A model generated the notes under the pieces. It had not been told where the DNA came from. It made no database searches and saw nothing but the letters and a program-made list of their open reading frames with translations. Positions 27,174 through 36,361 of a DNA stretch of 64,000 nucleotides are shown here, piece by piece. The DNA is taken from positions 248,001 to 312,000 of the forward strand of contig NZ_AUDI01000009.1 in assembly GCF_000425385.1 (NCBI RefSeq), read 5' to 3'. The stretch's first letter is position 1, and each line of letters opens with the position of its first letter. The DNA is from Pseudoduganella violaceinigra DSM 15887. Lineage in GTDB: Bacteria; Pseudomonadota; Gammaproteobacteria; Burkholderiales; Burkholderiaceae_D. The translations under genes and the position numbers were made by a program.

Positions 27174-28010
27174 ATGCCCCTCCTCGCCAGCCTGGTATTC
27201 GCCGCAGCTTTGGCTTCGGCAAGCGAACCCAAACAGATTTACCAGATGTCGCCGCAAGAGGCCGGCGCCTTCATCACCGAATTGCGGCGCACCGAGCCCG
27301 ACCTGCGCAAACGCATCGCCGCCATCGGCCGCCGCAATATCGGCCAGCCGTACAAGCTGAACCTGCTCGGCGAATTCCCTTATGAGCTGCACGATACGCT
27401 GCCCATGTACAGCCTGGGCGCCAGCGATTGCCTGGTGTTCGCCGAACATACTTACGCGATGGCGCTGAGCGCGTCATGGGAAGAGTTTTTCTGGACGCTG
27501 CAGCGCATCCGCTACAAGGATGGCGTGATCGGCGTCGCCAGCCGCAACCATTACATGGAAGTGGACTGGAACATCAACAACCGCTGGCTGCTGTCCGACG
27601 CAAGCAGCGGCGCCAGCTATGCGATGCGGGTCGACCGCGCCCGGTTCCTGCTGAGCCAGCACCATGTGCAGCGCGCGATACCGGTGCAGGACAGCGTCGA
27701 ATCCTTCCTGCCGGTGGCACGCGCCATGCGCGAATTCAGCACGCTGGAGGAAGGCGATCTGGTGGAAGTGGTATCGGTGCGCCAGGGCCAGCACATGGTC
27801 ACCCATGTCGGCCTGGTTGTGCTCGATGCGCAGGGCCAGCGCCGCCTCCTGCATTCGTCGGCCCCGGCGGTACGCGAGGAGCCCTTCGAAGCCTTTATTG
27901 CGCGCACCCAGGCACGCCCACAGAACGGCTTAGCGGGATTCAAGTTCCTGCGCCTGAACGAATCCATTGCCGTCCCGCCTGCGGCGCCGCAGCCGCGCCC
28001 CGCTGCCTAA
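27174..28010 (+). CDS. DUF1460 (N-acetylmuramoyl-L-alanine amidase-like) exported protein
   Basis: 278-residue protein. A signal peptide (MPLLASLVFAAALASA) precedes a DUF1460 domain related to NlpC/P60 cysteine hydrolases. Key positions are the cysteine in GASDCLVFAEHT, the family block RIRYKDGVIG followed by SRNHYMEVDW, and the histidine in HMVTHVGLVV. These would form a Cys-His dyad acting on peptidoglycan peptides or another amide in the periplasm. A later proline-rich tail closes the protein. The ATG at 27174 was chosen because it gives the signal peptide. Confidence 0.8.
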   Translation: MPLLASLVFAAALASASEPKQIYQMSPQEAGAFITELRRTEPDLRKRIAAIGRRNIGQPYKLNLLGEFPYELHDTLPMYSLGASDCLVFAEHTYAMALSASWEEFFWTLQRIRYKDGVIGVASRNHYMEVDWNINNRWLLSDASSGASYAMRVDRARFLLSQHHVQRAIPVQDSVESFLPVARAMREFSTLEEGDLVEVVSVRQGQHMVTHVGLVVLDAQGQRRLLHSSAPAVREEPFEAFIARTQARPQNGLAGFKFLRLNESIAVPPAAPQPRPAA

Positions 28011-28112
28011 CTTGCAATTAATTATTTAACAATATTCACGGGGATTAATGTTAGGATTTGCGTGGCCTGCTGTTAAAGGCCCATTAAACCAACATAATGA
28101 AAGTGGAGAACC

Positions 28113-28292
28113 GTGAATAAACTGAAAACAGCAATCCTGGTTGCAGCCATCGGCATGGGTTTTGGCATTTCGTACAGCGTGTCGGCATCCCCAGGCTGGG
28201 AAAATTGCCAGATCATGAAGGATGAGTGCGCAGCCGGCGACGCCGCTGCCTGCCGCTTCTTCCGAACCTTGTGCCACGGTTCCGAAGCATAA
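28113..28292 (+). CDS. Small exported cysteine-rich peptide
   Basis: 59-residue open frame starting at GTG, with a good GGAGA ribosome-binding site 5 bp upstream. Residues 1-25 form a signal peptide (NKLKTAILVAAIG, ending SVSA). The mature part of about 34 residues carries four cysteines spaced C-x6-C-x7-C-x6-C (residues 32, 39, 47, 54), which suggests two disulfides. A terminator follows directly. I do not recognise the family. It is preceded by an AT-rich stretch (28012-28060) that could be its promoter. Confidence 0.65.
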   Translation: MNKLKTAILVAAIGMGFGISYSVSASPGWENCQIMKDECAAGDAAACRFFRTLCHGSEA

Positions 28293-28303
28293 TCGGGACA
28301 GGT

Positions 28304-28336
28304 AAAAAAAAACCCGCGCCAGGCGCGGGTTTTTTA
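28304..28336. terminator. Bidirectional rho-independent terminator
   Basis: The stem CCCGCGC/GCGCGGG has a CAG loop, A residues on the left and T residues on the right. It ends the small cysteine-rich gene on the plus strand and the rplY transcript on the minus strand. Confidence 0.88.
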
Positions 28337-28352
28337 TTGCGGCGAAAGAGGA

Positions 28353-28946
28353 TTACTCTTTGGCGGCAGCGGCTTCAGCAGCAACGGCGCCGGCTGGCAC
28401 GGATGCGGTAGCGATGGTGGCATCGGAACCGTGGGTCACGATGGTCACGCCTTTTGGCAGCTTCAGCTGGGAAGCGTGGATCGACTGGCCAACGTCCATG
28501 GTGGACAGGTCAACGCTCAGGAACTCTGGCAGGTCAGCTGGCAGGCAGGAGATTTCGATCTCGTTGGCCACGTGGCTGATGGTTGCAGCGTGCAGTTTCA
28601 CAGCTGGGGACACTTCAGCGTTTTCGAAGTGCAGGGCAACTTTCACGTGCAGTGGCTTGTTGGCGTCAACGCGCTGGAAGTCAGCGTGCAGCACCAGTTG
28701 CTTGAACGCGTGCATCTGGAAGTCACGCAGCAGCACTTTCTGTACGGCGCCGTCGATTTCCAGGTCCAGGATGGACGAGTGGAAAGCTTCTTTTTTCAGC
28801 GCGTGGAACAGTGCGTTGTGGTCCAGGGCGATGGTCACCGGGGCTTCGGTGCCACCGTAGATGATGCCAGGGGTCTGGCCGGAATTGCGCAGGCGGCGGC
28901 TCGCACCCGTACCTTGCAGATCACGTTTGAATGCTACAACTTTCAT
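28353..28946 (-). CDS. rplY: 50S ribosomal protein L25/general stress protein Ctc
   Basis: 197-residue long-form L25 (TL5/CTC type). The N-terminal 5S rRNA-binding domain starts [20 protein letters not shown], and a C-terminal beta domain is followed by an Ala-rich tail. The ATG at 28946 fits the family start; an in-frame TTG further upstream adds non-homologous residues. It lies 111 bp downstream of prs and is probably co-transcribed with it. Confidence 0.95.
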   Translation of the reverse strand: MKVVAFKRDLQGTGASRRLRNSGQTPGIIYGGTEAPVTIALDHNALFHALKKEAFHSSILDLEIDGAVQKVLLRDFQMHAFKQLVLHADFQRVDANKPLHVKVALHFENAEVSPAVKLHAATISHVANEIEISCLPADLPEFLSVDLSTMDVGQSIHASQLKLPKGVTIVTHGSDATIATASVPAGAVAAEAAAAKE

Positions 28947-28991
28947 GGAATACTCCAAAAAATAAAACAAGGCTTGCGCCTTGTCGGTAAA

Positions 28992-29017
28992 GAAGTGCCC
29001 CGCGACCAGGGCACTTC
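28992..29017 (-). repeat. Perfect inverted repeat in the prs-rplY spacer
   Basis: GAAGTGCCC and GGGCACTTC form a nine-base-pair perfect stem around an eight-base loop. No T-run follows on the minus strand, so it looks less like a terminator than an mRNA hairpin that may separate or stabilise prs and rplY segments. Confidence 0.55.
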
Positions 29018-29057
29018 GACAAATCGGCCGCGGCGTAGGCCACGGCCGGCAAATCTT

Positions 29058-30008
29058 TTAGTCGACGAACAGGGAAATCACCGAGTCGCCCTTGATGATG
29101 CGCTTGAAGGTCTCGGCCAGCAGCGGTGCGCAGGTCAGTTGGCGGATCTTGCCGCAAGCCTTGGCCGCTTCGGACAGCGGGATGGTGTCGGTCACCACCA
29201 GCTCGTCCAGCGAGGAGCCGGAGATGCGGTCGATCGCCGGGCCGGACAGCACAGCATGGGTGCAGTAAGCGACCACTTTCTTGGCGCCGCGCTCTTTCAG
29301 CACTTCAGCGGCTTTCACCAGGGTACCTGCGGTGTCGACCATATCGTCCATGATCACGCAGTTACGGCCTTCCACGTCGCCGATGATGTTCATTACTTCG
29401 GACACATTGGCCTTTGGGCGGCGCTTGTCGATGATGGCCAGATCGCAGTTCAGGCGCTTGGCCAGTGCACGGGCGCGCACCACGCCGCCGACGTCCGGGG
29501 ACACCACCAGCAGGTCTTGCTCGGCCTTCTTCTGCAGGTCGCCCAGCAGGATCGGCGAAGCGTAAATATTGTCTACCGGGATATCGAAGAAGCCCTGGAT
29601 CTGGTCGGCGTGCAAGTCCATGATCAGGACGCGCTCGACGCCGGCTTCTTCCAGCATATTGGCGACGACTTTGGCGGAAATGGCCACGCGCGCGGAACGC
29701 GGACGGCGATCCTGGCGGGCATAGCCAAAGTACGGAATTGCAGCGGTGATACGGCCAGCGGACGCACGTTTCAGGGCATCAACCATCAGGATCAGTTCCA
29801 TCAGGTTGTCATTGGTCGGCGCGCAAGTCGATTGCAGCACGAAGACGTCTTTACCGCGGACGTTCTCGTTGATTTCGACCATGACTTCGCCGTCCGAAAA
29901 CTTCGAGACGACTGCTTTGCCGAGTGGTATGCCGAGATTTTTTGCGACCCCTTCTGCCAAGGCAGGATTAGCGTTGCCGGTAAAAACCATCAGGTTTTCG
30001 TAAGCCAT
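29058..30008 (-). CDS. prs: Ribose-phosphate pyrophosphokinase (PRPP synthetase)
   Basis: 316-residue enzyme that makes PRPP from ribose-5-phosphate and ATP. The start [18 protein letters not shown] matches the family. The catalytic flexible loop is in [11 protein letters not shown], and the PRPP-binding motif is [12 protein letters not shown]. The frame remains open upstream only because it runs through the tRNA-Gln gene, so the ATG at 30008 is the true start. Co-transcription with tRNA-Gln and ispE is the usual betaproteobacterial arrangement. Confidence 0.97.
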   Translation of the reverse strand: MAYENLMVFTGNANPALAEGVAKNLGIPLGKAVVSKFSDGEVMVEINENVRGKDVFVLQSTCAPTNDNLMELILMVDALKRASAGRITAAIPYFGYARQDRRPRSARVAISAKVVANMLEEAGVERVLIMDLHADQIQGFFDIPVDNIYASPILLGDLQKKAEQDLLVVSPDVGGVVRARALAKRLNCDLAIIDKRRPKANVSEVMNIIGDVEGRNCVIMDDMVDTAGTLVKAAEVLKERGAKKVVAYCTHAVLSGPAIDRISGSSLDELVVTDTIPLSEAAKACGKIRQLTCAPLLAETFKRIIKGDSVISLFVD

Positions 30009-30046
30009 TGGGAGTCCCGAGAGGTAGTGTTGAATTCTTTGAGGCA

Positions 30047-30063
30047 CTCCTGCGTGGCAGGAG
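30047..30063 (-). repeat. Hairpin in the tRNA-Gln to prs spacer
   Basis: CTCCTGC and GCAGGAG pair around a three-base loop between the tRNA 3' end and the prs start. It may assist processing of the joint transcript; no T-run is present on the prs strand. Confidence 0.4.
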
Positions 30064-30118
30064 CTTTTGTCTTGACCCTGGCTGGAGACTGCTGCCTCGA
30101 CAGACCCAGGGAAAACGG

Positions 30119-30195
30119 TGGCAGGGGAACAAGGATTCGAACCTTGGTATGCCGGAATCAAAATCCGGTGCCTTAACCAGCTTGGCGATTCCCCT
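30119..30195 (-). tRNA. tRNA-Gln (TTG)
   Basis: 77-nucleotide cloverleaf with encoded CCA. The acceptor AGGGGAA pairs with TTCCCCT, with G as discriminator. The D arm is GCCAAGCTGGTTAAGGC. The anticodon stem CCGGA/TCCGG encloses TTG, and the T arm contains GGTTCGAATCC. It sits between ispE and prs on the same strand. Confidence 0.96.
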
Positions 30196-30272
30196 ACTCT
30201 TAACTGACTGTCTTTCGTCAGTAGGCCGACATTATATAGCCTATTTCACGAAAAACCAAATCTTTTTTCGCT

Positions 30273-31157
30273 TCACAACATGGCGATGATCGGATGCCGT
30301 TTCAGTGCCTTCGCTTTCCATCCGGTCCAGGCGGCTGGCACTTTCGCAAGCACAGCATCGGCCTGTTCTTCGCTATGGATCGCGACGAACACACAAGCTC
30401 CGGAGCCAGTCATCCTGGCGTCACCGTAAGCGCCCAGCCATTCTACCGCGTCTGCTACTTGCGGGAATAAGCGGCACGCCACTTGTTGCAAATCGTTCTT
30501 CCCAAACTGCCGCAGATCTTGTCGATTTGCATGGTAGCTGGAAAAGTCCGACATCTTAACGGGCGGCGTATTCCTTGTCAAATGCTCTGAAGTAAATATT
30601 TGCGCCGTCGGACAGGCCACCCCGGGCTCGATAACAACATACCAACAGTCTGCGGCATCGACCGCCTGCAAGTCCTCCCCCACGCCTTCGGCAAAACCGG
30701 TTTCGCCAAAGATGAAGAACGGCACGTCGGCCCCCAGCGGTAAGGCCAGCGCCATCAATTCCTCGCGCGTCAAGCCGGCATGCCACAGTTTGTTCAGCGC
30801 CATGAAGGTGGTGGCCGCGTCGGACGAACCGCCCCCCAGTCCGCCGCCCATGGGCAGGATCTTGTCGACCGTGATATTAACGCCCGGCGGCAGCGCGCCG
30901 CGGCGGCGCAGCACTTCAGCCTGCAGCAGGCGGGCGGCGCGGATCACCAGGTCCTGGTCGGCCGGCACGCCGGCAATGTCATTGGTCCGATGCAGCTCGG
31001 CGTCCGCACGCAGCGAAAAGTGCAGCGTGTCGCTGCGGTCGATGATCTGGAAGACCGATTGCAGCAGGTGGTAGCCGTCGGCGCGGCGGCCATTCACATG
31101 CAGGAACAGGTTCAGCTTGGCCGGGGCCGGGCAGTTCAACAGGCTATGCATGCTCAT
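30273..31157 (-). CDS. ispE: 4-diphosphocytidyl-2-C-methyl-D-erythritol kinase IspE
   Basis: 294-residue GHMP kinase of the non-mevalonate isoprenoid pathway. The N-terminus PAPAKLNLFLHVNGRRADGYH holds the catalytic lysine region. The ATP-binding loop is PMGGGLGGGSSDAA, and the C-terminal MTGSGACVF motif is present. It starts with a 4-bp overlap with the lolB end, and the tRNA-Gln gene follows 77 bp later. Confidence 0.97.
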   Translation of the reverse strand: MSMHSLLNCPAPAKLNLFLHVNGRRADGYHLLQSVFQIIDRSDTLHFSLRADAELHRTNDIAGVPADQDLVIRAARLLQAEVLRRRGALPPGVNITVDKILPMGGGLGGGSSDAATTFMALNKLWHAGLTREELMALALPLGADVPFFIFGETGFAEGVGEDLQAVDAADCWYVVIEPGVACPTAQIFTSEHLTRNTPPVKMSDFSSYHANRQDLRQFGKNDLQQVACRLFPQVADAVEWLGAYGDARMTGSGACVFVAIHSEEQADAVLAKVPAAWTGWKAKALKRHPIIAML

Positions 31158-31747
31158 TCGACGATCACGATGCGCAGGGCCATTTGCTGGATGCCGCCGC
31201 CGCCCGGATGGTCGGCGTCAATGCGCAGCGGGCGCGGCAGCTCGCTGCCGGCCTGCCACGTGACGTAGCGCAAATGCCAGCCATCGGGCGTGGTCACCTC
31301 GTTATGGGCGGGACTGGCCGACCAGGGCTTGCCGTCGGCCGCCGTGGCGTGGCCCTGCAGCCAGCCGCGCAGGCCGGACACGGGCAGCGCCCAGCCCAGT
31401 GCGCGGGCGCTCAGGGCGTCGATGCTGTCGGCGCTCAGCGGCGCCTTGTTGCCGCCCTGGCGCAGCGTCGCGCCCTGGGGCGTCACGGCGATCGCGGCCA
31501 CCTTCGTGCCGAAGGGATCGAACAGGGCGACGTCGGTATGCTGCGCGTCCTGCTGCCAGTCGAATCTCACGGTCACCGATTGCTGGGTGCCGTCCTGCAG
31601 GTATTGCACATTCAGGCGCCCCGACACGGACAGCGTCTCCGCATACGGTGCGACGGCGGCGGTGGATGGGGGCGCGGAGGGCGCGGTGGCGCAGCCGCAC
31701 AGGATGGCGGCCGCGCCAGCCAAGGCGGCAAGTGTCTTGAAGCTCAT
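31154..31747 (-). CDS. lolB: Outer-membrane lipoprotein receptor LolB
   Basis: 197-residue lipoprotein. The lipobox LCGC follows a short basic hydrophobic signal, and a LolB beta-barrel domain begins with YAETLSVSGRLNVQYL. LolB accepts lipoproteins from LolA and inserts them into the outer membrane. Its start overlaps the stop codon of the TPR gene (TAATG). lolB-ispE adjacency is typical of beta- and gammaproteobacteria. Confidence 0.93.
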   Translation of the reverse strand: MSFKTLAALAGAAAILCGCATAPSAPPSTAAVAPYAETLSVSGRLNVQYLQDGTQQSVTVRFDWQQDAQHTDVALFDPFGTKVAAIAVTPQGATLRQGGNKAPLSADSIDALSARALGWALPVSGLRGWLQGHATAADGKPWSASPAHNEVTTPDGWHLRYVTWQAGSELPRPLRIDADHPGGGGIQQMALRIVIVE

Positions 31748-33540
31748 TAAATTCCAGCGTTAAGGCGCGCCAGCGTCGAGCGCAGCGCGTCATTGTTCGG
31801 GTCCTTGGCGCGCGCTTCGCGCCACAGTCTGGCGGCGCCGGCCTTGTCGCCCTGTTTCCACAACACCTCGCCCAGGTGCACCGCGATGTCGGCGTCGCTG
31901 CGCAGCGCATACGCCTGGCGCAGCGATTGCTCGGCGTCCTTCAGTTTGCCCATGCGGAACAAGACCCAGCCCATGCTGTCCATGATGTACGGGTCGCCCG
32001 GCGCCATCTTCAGCGCCTTGTCGATCAACTCATAGGCTTCCTCCAGGCGCACATTGCGGTCCGCCAGCGAGTAGCCCAGCGCATTGTAGGCGTGGTGGTT
32101 GTCCGGCACCGATTCGATCACCTTGCGCAGCGCCGTTTCCATGGCCTCGACCTTGCCCAGCTTTTCAGCCGCCAGCGCATAGTCGTACATCAGGTCCGGG
32201 CTGTTGGGGAAGCGCAGCACACCATCTTCCAGGGTCTTGAAGGCGTCCATGGCACGGCCGGCGTCGCGCAGCAGCTGGCCTTCCGTCTGCAGGATCTGCA
32301 CTTGCTCGGCCTGGTCGGCCGGCGTGATGCCTTTCAGCTGCGCGCGCGCGCCGTCAAGGTCGCCCTTGCGCGCCGTGAGATGGGCGCGCTTCAGGCGGGC
32401 CGACAGGATGGTGCGGGCATCGTCGCCGTCGATCTTGTCGAGCCAGGCCAGGGCGCCGTCGAAATCGCCCTTTTCCTCGGCGATCTGGGCCAGCAGCATG
32501 AGCGCCTTGTTCGGGTCGCGCTCGGGGTCGGGCTGGCTGGCCAGCACCTCCACATAGTGCTTCAGATATCCTTCGGCCGCCGGCATGTCCTGCCCCTGCA
32601 GCGCCATGATGCCCAGCGCGTACAGGGTGCCGGGATTGTCCGGCTGGTCTTTCAGCAGGAGCTCGAACTGCCCGCGCGCCTGCTCGTACTGCTTTTGCTC
32701 CACCAGCAGGCGGGCATAGGCGGACCGCACTTCGCGCGCGGCCGGGTATTTCTGCAGGAAGGCGGCGAACAGGGTTTGCGCGCCATCGAGGTCGCCCAGC
32801 ACCTGGCCCAGGGTCAGCGTCGCCAGCTCCGAATCGGGCTTGAGCGCCACCGCCTTTTGCGCTTCGGCGCGGGCGCGTTCAGCGTTGGCGGCGGCATGGG
32901 CGCCCTGGGCCAGCACCAGGTGCGATTCCTGCGTAGTCAGGTAGGGTTGCAGCACGCGCTCCATGAGGGCGAAGGCGGCCGGCTTGTCCTTGGCGCGCAG
33001 CAGGAATTGCTGCATCTGGAACATCAGCAGCGGACGGCCGTTGGCCGGCGCCGCCTTCAGCCGCTGCGCGAACAGCTGTTCCGCTTCGCCCAAGTCGTCG
33101 CCCAGCACGGCGAAGCCGAGGAAGTATTGCGCAGCCTCGTCGGAATCGGGCGCCAGTTCGCGCCACAGGCGGATCGCCGCCAGGGCTTCATTGCCCTGCT
33201 TGGCCGACAGCGCCATTTCCGAGGCACGGCGCGCCAGGCGCGGGTCGCGCGTCTGCTGCGCCAGCAGCAGCATCGTCACGTAAGCGCTTTGCCACTGGCC
33301 GCGCTTGAAATCAAGTTCGGCCTTGGTCAGTTTGTAGAACAAATCGCTGGTCAGTTCGACACCAGGCAGCTTTTCCTCGGGCGCCGCGGCTTGGGCCGGG
33401 GCCTCGGCCGCCGGGGCTGGAGCTGCCTCGGCCGGCGCCGGGCCGCTTACGGCCTGCTCCGTTGGCGCGACAGCGCAAGCGGACATCAGGGTCGACAGGG
33501 TTACAATGGCGAATGCGTTTTTCAAAGGAAGATCCTGCAA
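31747..33540 (-). CDS. TPR-repeat outer-membrane lipoprotein
   Basis: 597-residue protein. The N-terminus resembles a lipoprotein signal (lipobox LMSAC at about residue 22), followed by an Ala/Pro/Glu-rich linker (about 28-60). About twelve tetratricopeptide-like repeats then run to the C-terminus, with clear ones such as HHAYNALGYSLADRNVRLEE and PYIMDSMGWVLFRMG. It is the first gene of the TPR-lolB-ispE-tRNA-prs-rplY unit and diverges from mutM across 48 bp. Presumably a scaffold for envelope assembly; the partner is unknown. Confidence 0.85.
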   Translation of the reverse strand: MQDLPLKNAFAIVTLSTLMSACAVAPTEQAVSGPAPAEAAPAPAAEAPAQAAAPEEKLPGVELTSDLFYKLTKAELDFKRGQWQSAYVTMLLLAQQTRDPRLARRASEMALSAKQGNEALAAIRLWRELAPDSDEAAQYFLGFAVLGDDLGEAEQLFAQRLKAAPANGRPLLMFQMQQFLLRAKDKPAAFALMERVLQPYLTTQESHLVLAQGAHAAANAERARAEAQKAVALKPDSELATLTLGQVLGDLDGAQTLFAAFLQKYPAAREVRSAYARLLVEQKQYEQARGQFELLLKDQPDNPGTLYALGIMALQGQDMPAAEGYLKHYVEVLASQPDPERDPNKALMLLAQIAEEKGDFDGALAWLDKIDGDDARTILSARLKRAHLTARKGDLDGARAQLKGITPADQAEQVQILQTEGQLLRDAGRAMDAFKTLEDGVLRFPNSPDLMYDYALAAEKLGKVEAMETALRKVIESVPDNHHAYNALGYSLADRNVRLEEAYELIDKALKMAPGDPYIMDSMGWVLFRMGKLKDAEQSLRQAYALRSDADIAVHLGEVLWKQGDKAGAARLWREARAKDPNNDALRSTLARLNAGI

Positions 33541-33588
33541 GTCGGGCTCAAGACTTGATTCTACGCCAACCTGTAGAAAACCACCCTC

Positions 33589-34422
33589 ATGCCAGAATTA
33601 CCAGAAGTCGAAGTCACCCGGCGCGGTGTCGCCCCCCACATCGACGGCCGTATCGTGCGCGATGTGGTGCTGCGCCGCGACGGCTTGCGCTGGCCCTTTC
33701 CGCCGGACTTGCCGCTCCTGCTGGCGGGCAAGCGCGTCGACGGCACCGGCCGCCGCGGCAAATACCTGTTGCTGCAGTTCGCGCATGGCACGCTGATCAT
33801 TCACCTTGGCATGAGCGGCCACCTGCGCGTGCTGCCGTCGGGTATCCCGCCGGAGAAACATGATCATTTCGACATGATGGTGGAAGGCGAGGACGGCCGC
33901 CATGTGTTGCGCCTGACCGACCCGCGCCGCTTCGGCGCCGTGCTATGGCATGCGGCGCAGGACGGCGACCTGGCCCAGCACGCCCTGCTGCGCGGCCTGG
34001 GCGTCGAGCCGCTGGGCCCCGCCTTCACCGGCAGGCTGCTGTTCGAGCAGACGCGCACGCGCAGCGCAGCCGTCAAGCAGGTGCTGATGGCCGGCGATAT
34101 CGTGGTGGGCGTGGGCAATATCTACTGCTCTGAGAGCCTGTTCCGCGCCGGGATCAACCCGAAAACAGCCGCCAACCGCATCAGCGCGGCCCGCTACGAC
34201 CGCCTGGCGCAAGCCATCCGCGACGTGCTGGCCGAGGCAATTGTTCAGGGTGGTAGCACTTTGCGTGACTTTATCGGTGTAAATGGCCAATCAGGCTATT
34301 TCCAACAGACATATTTCGTCTATGATCGTGCTGGTGTGCCTTGCCGTTTATGCGGCGCGCCTGTGCGCCAGATCAAGCAAGGCCAACGATCTACTTTTTA
34401 TTGTGTAAATTGTCAGAAATAA
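33589..34422 (+). CDS. mutM: Formamidopyrimidine-DNA glycosylase MutM (Fpg)
   Basis: 277-residue base-excision enzyme that removes 8-oxoguanine opposite cytosine and cleaves the AP site. The N-terminus MPELPEVE supplies the catalytic proline and glutamate. The helix-two-turn-helix [16 protein letters not shown] and the C-terminal zinc finger with two CxxC pairs (CRLC, CVNC) are intact. It starts a three-gene operon with a dynamin-like GTPase and mutY. Confidence 0.97.
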   Translation: MPELPEVEVTRRGVAPHIDGRIVRDVVLRRDGLRWPFPPDLPLLLAGKRVDGTGRRGKYLLLQFAHGTLIIHLGMSGHLRVLPSGIPPEKHDHFDMMVEGEDGRHVLRLTDPRRFGAVLWHAAQDGDLAQHALLRGLGVEPLGPAFTGRLLFEQTRTRSAAVKQVLMAGDIVVGVGNIYCSESLFRAGINPKTAANRISAARYDRLAQAIRDVLAEAIVQGGSTLRDFIGVNGQSGYFQQTYFVYDRAGVPCRLCGAPVRQIKQGQRSTFYCVNCQK

Positions 34423-34432
34423 CGAGAAGCTA

Positions 34433-36361
34433 ATGGTACGGGACCTGGAACAATACAGCCAATGGCGCAATGGCGTCATGGGCGCCGTCGCAAACTACCG
34501 TGACTGGGTCGTGCAGGCCGACCTGGCCGACGCGTCGACCGAACAGCGCCTTGCGCGCACACTATCCAAGCTGGCCGACGACAAGTTGACGGTGGCCTTT
34601 GTGGCGGAATTTTCGCGCGGCAAATCTGAACTGATCAATTCGATCTTCTTCGCCGATTTCGGCCAGCGCATCCTGCCGTCGGCGGCCGGCCGCACCACCA
34701 TGTGCCCGACCGAGCTGATGTACGACCCGGCCTACCCGGCCTGCATCCGCCTGCTGCCGATCGAGACGCGCGCCGAGAACCTGTCGACCAGCGACTACCG
34801 CGACGACCCGCATGCCTGGACTGTGCTGCCGCTGCTGCTCGATACGCCGGAACAGATGCAGGACGTGTTCAAGCAGGTCAGCCTGACGCGCCACGTGCCG
34901 GTGGCCGAAGCCAAGCGCTACGGCCTGTACGACGAGAACGATCCCGACATGAGCGCCACGCTGGACAACGAGGGCCTGGTCGAGATTTCGCAGTGGCGCC
35001 ATGCCATCATCAACTTCCCGCACCCGCTGCTCAAGCAAGGCCTGGTGATCCTCGACACGCCGGGCCTGAACGCCATCGGTACCGAGCCGGAACTGACGCT
35101 GAACATGATTCCCCATGCGCATGCGGTGCTGTTCATCCTGGCCGCCGACACCGGCGTCACCAAGAGCGATATCGAAGTCTGGCGCACCCATATCGGCAAC
35201 GGCGCCGGCCGCATGGTGGTGCTGAACAAGATCGACTCCATGTGGGATCCGCTGCGCACCGAAGAGCAGATCGAAACCGAGATCGCGCGCCAGCGCGAAC
35301 ACGCGGCCCATATGCTGGGCCTCGATGCGCGCCAGGTCTTCCCCGTCTCGGCGCAAAAGGCCCTGGTGGGCAAGATCACGGGCGACCATGAGCTGGTGCA
35401 CAAGAGCCGCATGAAGCAGCTGGAAAGCGCCCTGTTCAACGAATTGATCCCGGCGCGCAAGGACATCATCCGCCGCCGCCTGGGCGAAGAGCTGGCGGCG
35501 CTGAGCGGCGGCCAGTACGCGGCGCTGTCGGCCAAGACGCGCGGCATCGTCGAGCAGCTGCTGGAGCTGAAAGGCTTGCGCGGCAAGAACCAGTCCGTGA
35601 TCGCGCACATGGCGCGCCGCGTCGACGCCGAGAAGAAGGAATTCGACGAAAGCCTGTTCAAGCTGCAGGCCACGCGCGCCGTGTTCACGCGCCTGTCCAC
35701 CGAGCTGTACTCGAGCCTGGGCATGGGCATCCTGCGCGACAACCTGGTCAAGGCGCGCGCTGAAATGCAGAAGACCAGCTTCACCATCGGTATGCGCGAC
35801 GCGATCAAGGACTACTTCGACAGCATCCACGCCAACCTGGATGAATCGGAGCGCAAGATCGCCGAAATCCGCGCCATGATGGAAACCATGTACAAGAAGT
35901 TCTCGGCCGAGCACGGCCTGGCGCTGGCCATGCCGATGGCTTTCTCGCTGGCCAAGTACCGCGAAGAGATCAACGAAGCGCACGGCATCTACGAAAAGCA
36001 GTTCGGCACGGCGGTCATGCTGACCACCTCGCGCGTGGTGCTGATGGAGCGCTTCTTTGATTCCGTGGCGTCGGCCGTGAAGCGCTGCTTCAAAGCCGCC
36101 AATGCCGACACCGATGCCTGGCTCAAGGTGATCATGGCGCCGCTGGAAGCGCAGATCCGCCAGCACAAGGAACAGCTGAAGCACCGCCAGCAGTCGATCG
36201 CGCGCATCCATGACGCCACCGATACGCTGGAACAGAAGATCGAAGCCTTCGAAGCCAGCCAGGCCGAGCTGGAAGCGCAGAAAGCCAAGCTCGCTGCGCT
36301 GGCGGCCGCCATCAACGATGCCATCGCGGCCGAACCGGTGGCGCTGGAGGCAGCGGCGTAA
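34433..36361 (+). CDS. Dynamin-family large GTPase
   Basis: 642-residue protein. A dynamin-type GTPase domain occupies about residues 50-300: P-loop AEFSRGKSE at 58-66, G3 DTPG at 208-211 and G4 NKID at 265-268. A long helical stalk-like region follows, and a C-terminal coiled coil lies at about 570-625. No transmembrane helix is obvious. Bacterial dynamin-like proteins remodel membranes or respond to envelope damage. Here the gene begins 10 bp after mutM and ends exactly where mutY begins, which ties its expression to oxidative DNA repair. Its substrate membrane and role are unknown. Confidence 0.9.
   Translation: MVRDLEQYSQWRNGVMGAVANYRDWVVQADLADASTEQRLARTLSKLADDKLTVAFVAEFSRGKSELINSIFFADFGQRILPSAAGRTTMCPTELMYDPAYPACIRLLPIETRAENLSTSDYRDDPHAWTVLPLLLDTPEQMQDVFKQVSLTRHVPVAEAKRYGLYDENDPDMSATLDNEGLVEISQWRHAIINFPHPLLKQGLVILDTPGLNAIGTEPELTLNMIPHAHAVLFILAADTGVTKSDIEVWRTHIGNGAGRMVVLNKIDSMWDPLRTEEQIETEIARQREHAAHMLGLDARQVFPVSAQKALVGKITGDHELVHKSRMKQLESALFNELIPARKDIIRRRLGEELAALSGGQYAALSAKTRGIVEQLLELKGLRGKNQSVIAHMARRVDAEKKEFDESLFKLQATRAVFTRLSTELYSSLGMGILRDNLVKARAEMQKTSFTIGMRDAIKDYFDSIHANLDESERKIAEIRAMMETMYKKFSAEHGLALAMPMAFSLAKYREEINEAHGIYEKQFGTAVMLTTSRVVLMERFFDSVASAVKRCFKAANADTDAWLKVIMAPLEAQIRQHKEQLKHRQQSIARIHDATDTLEQKIEAFEASQAELEAQKAKLAALAAAINDAIAAEPVALEAAA

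Noticed and set aside
28012..28060. A specific -35/-10 promoter for the cysteine-rich peptide
   Set aside because: The stretch is AT-rich and contains TTGCAA, but no -10 at acceptable spacing could be defended.
30009..30161. N-terminal extension of prs into the tRNA-Gln gene
   Set aside because: The extra residues are a translation of the tRNA; the conserved Prs N-terminus starts at 30008.
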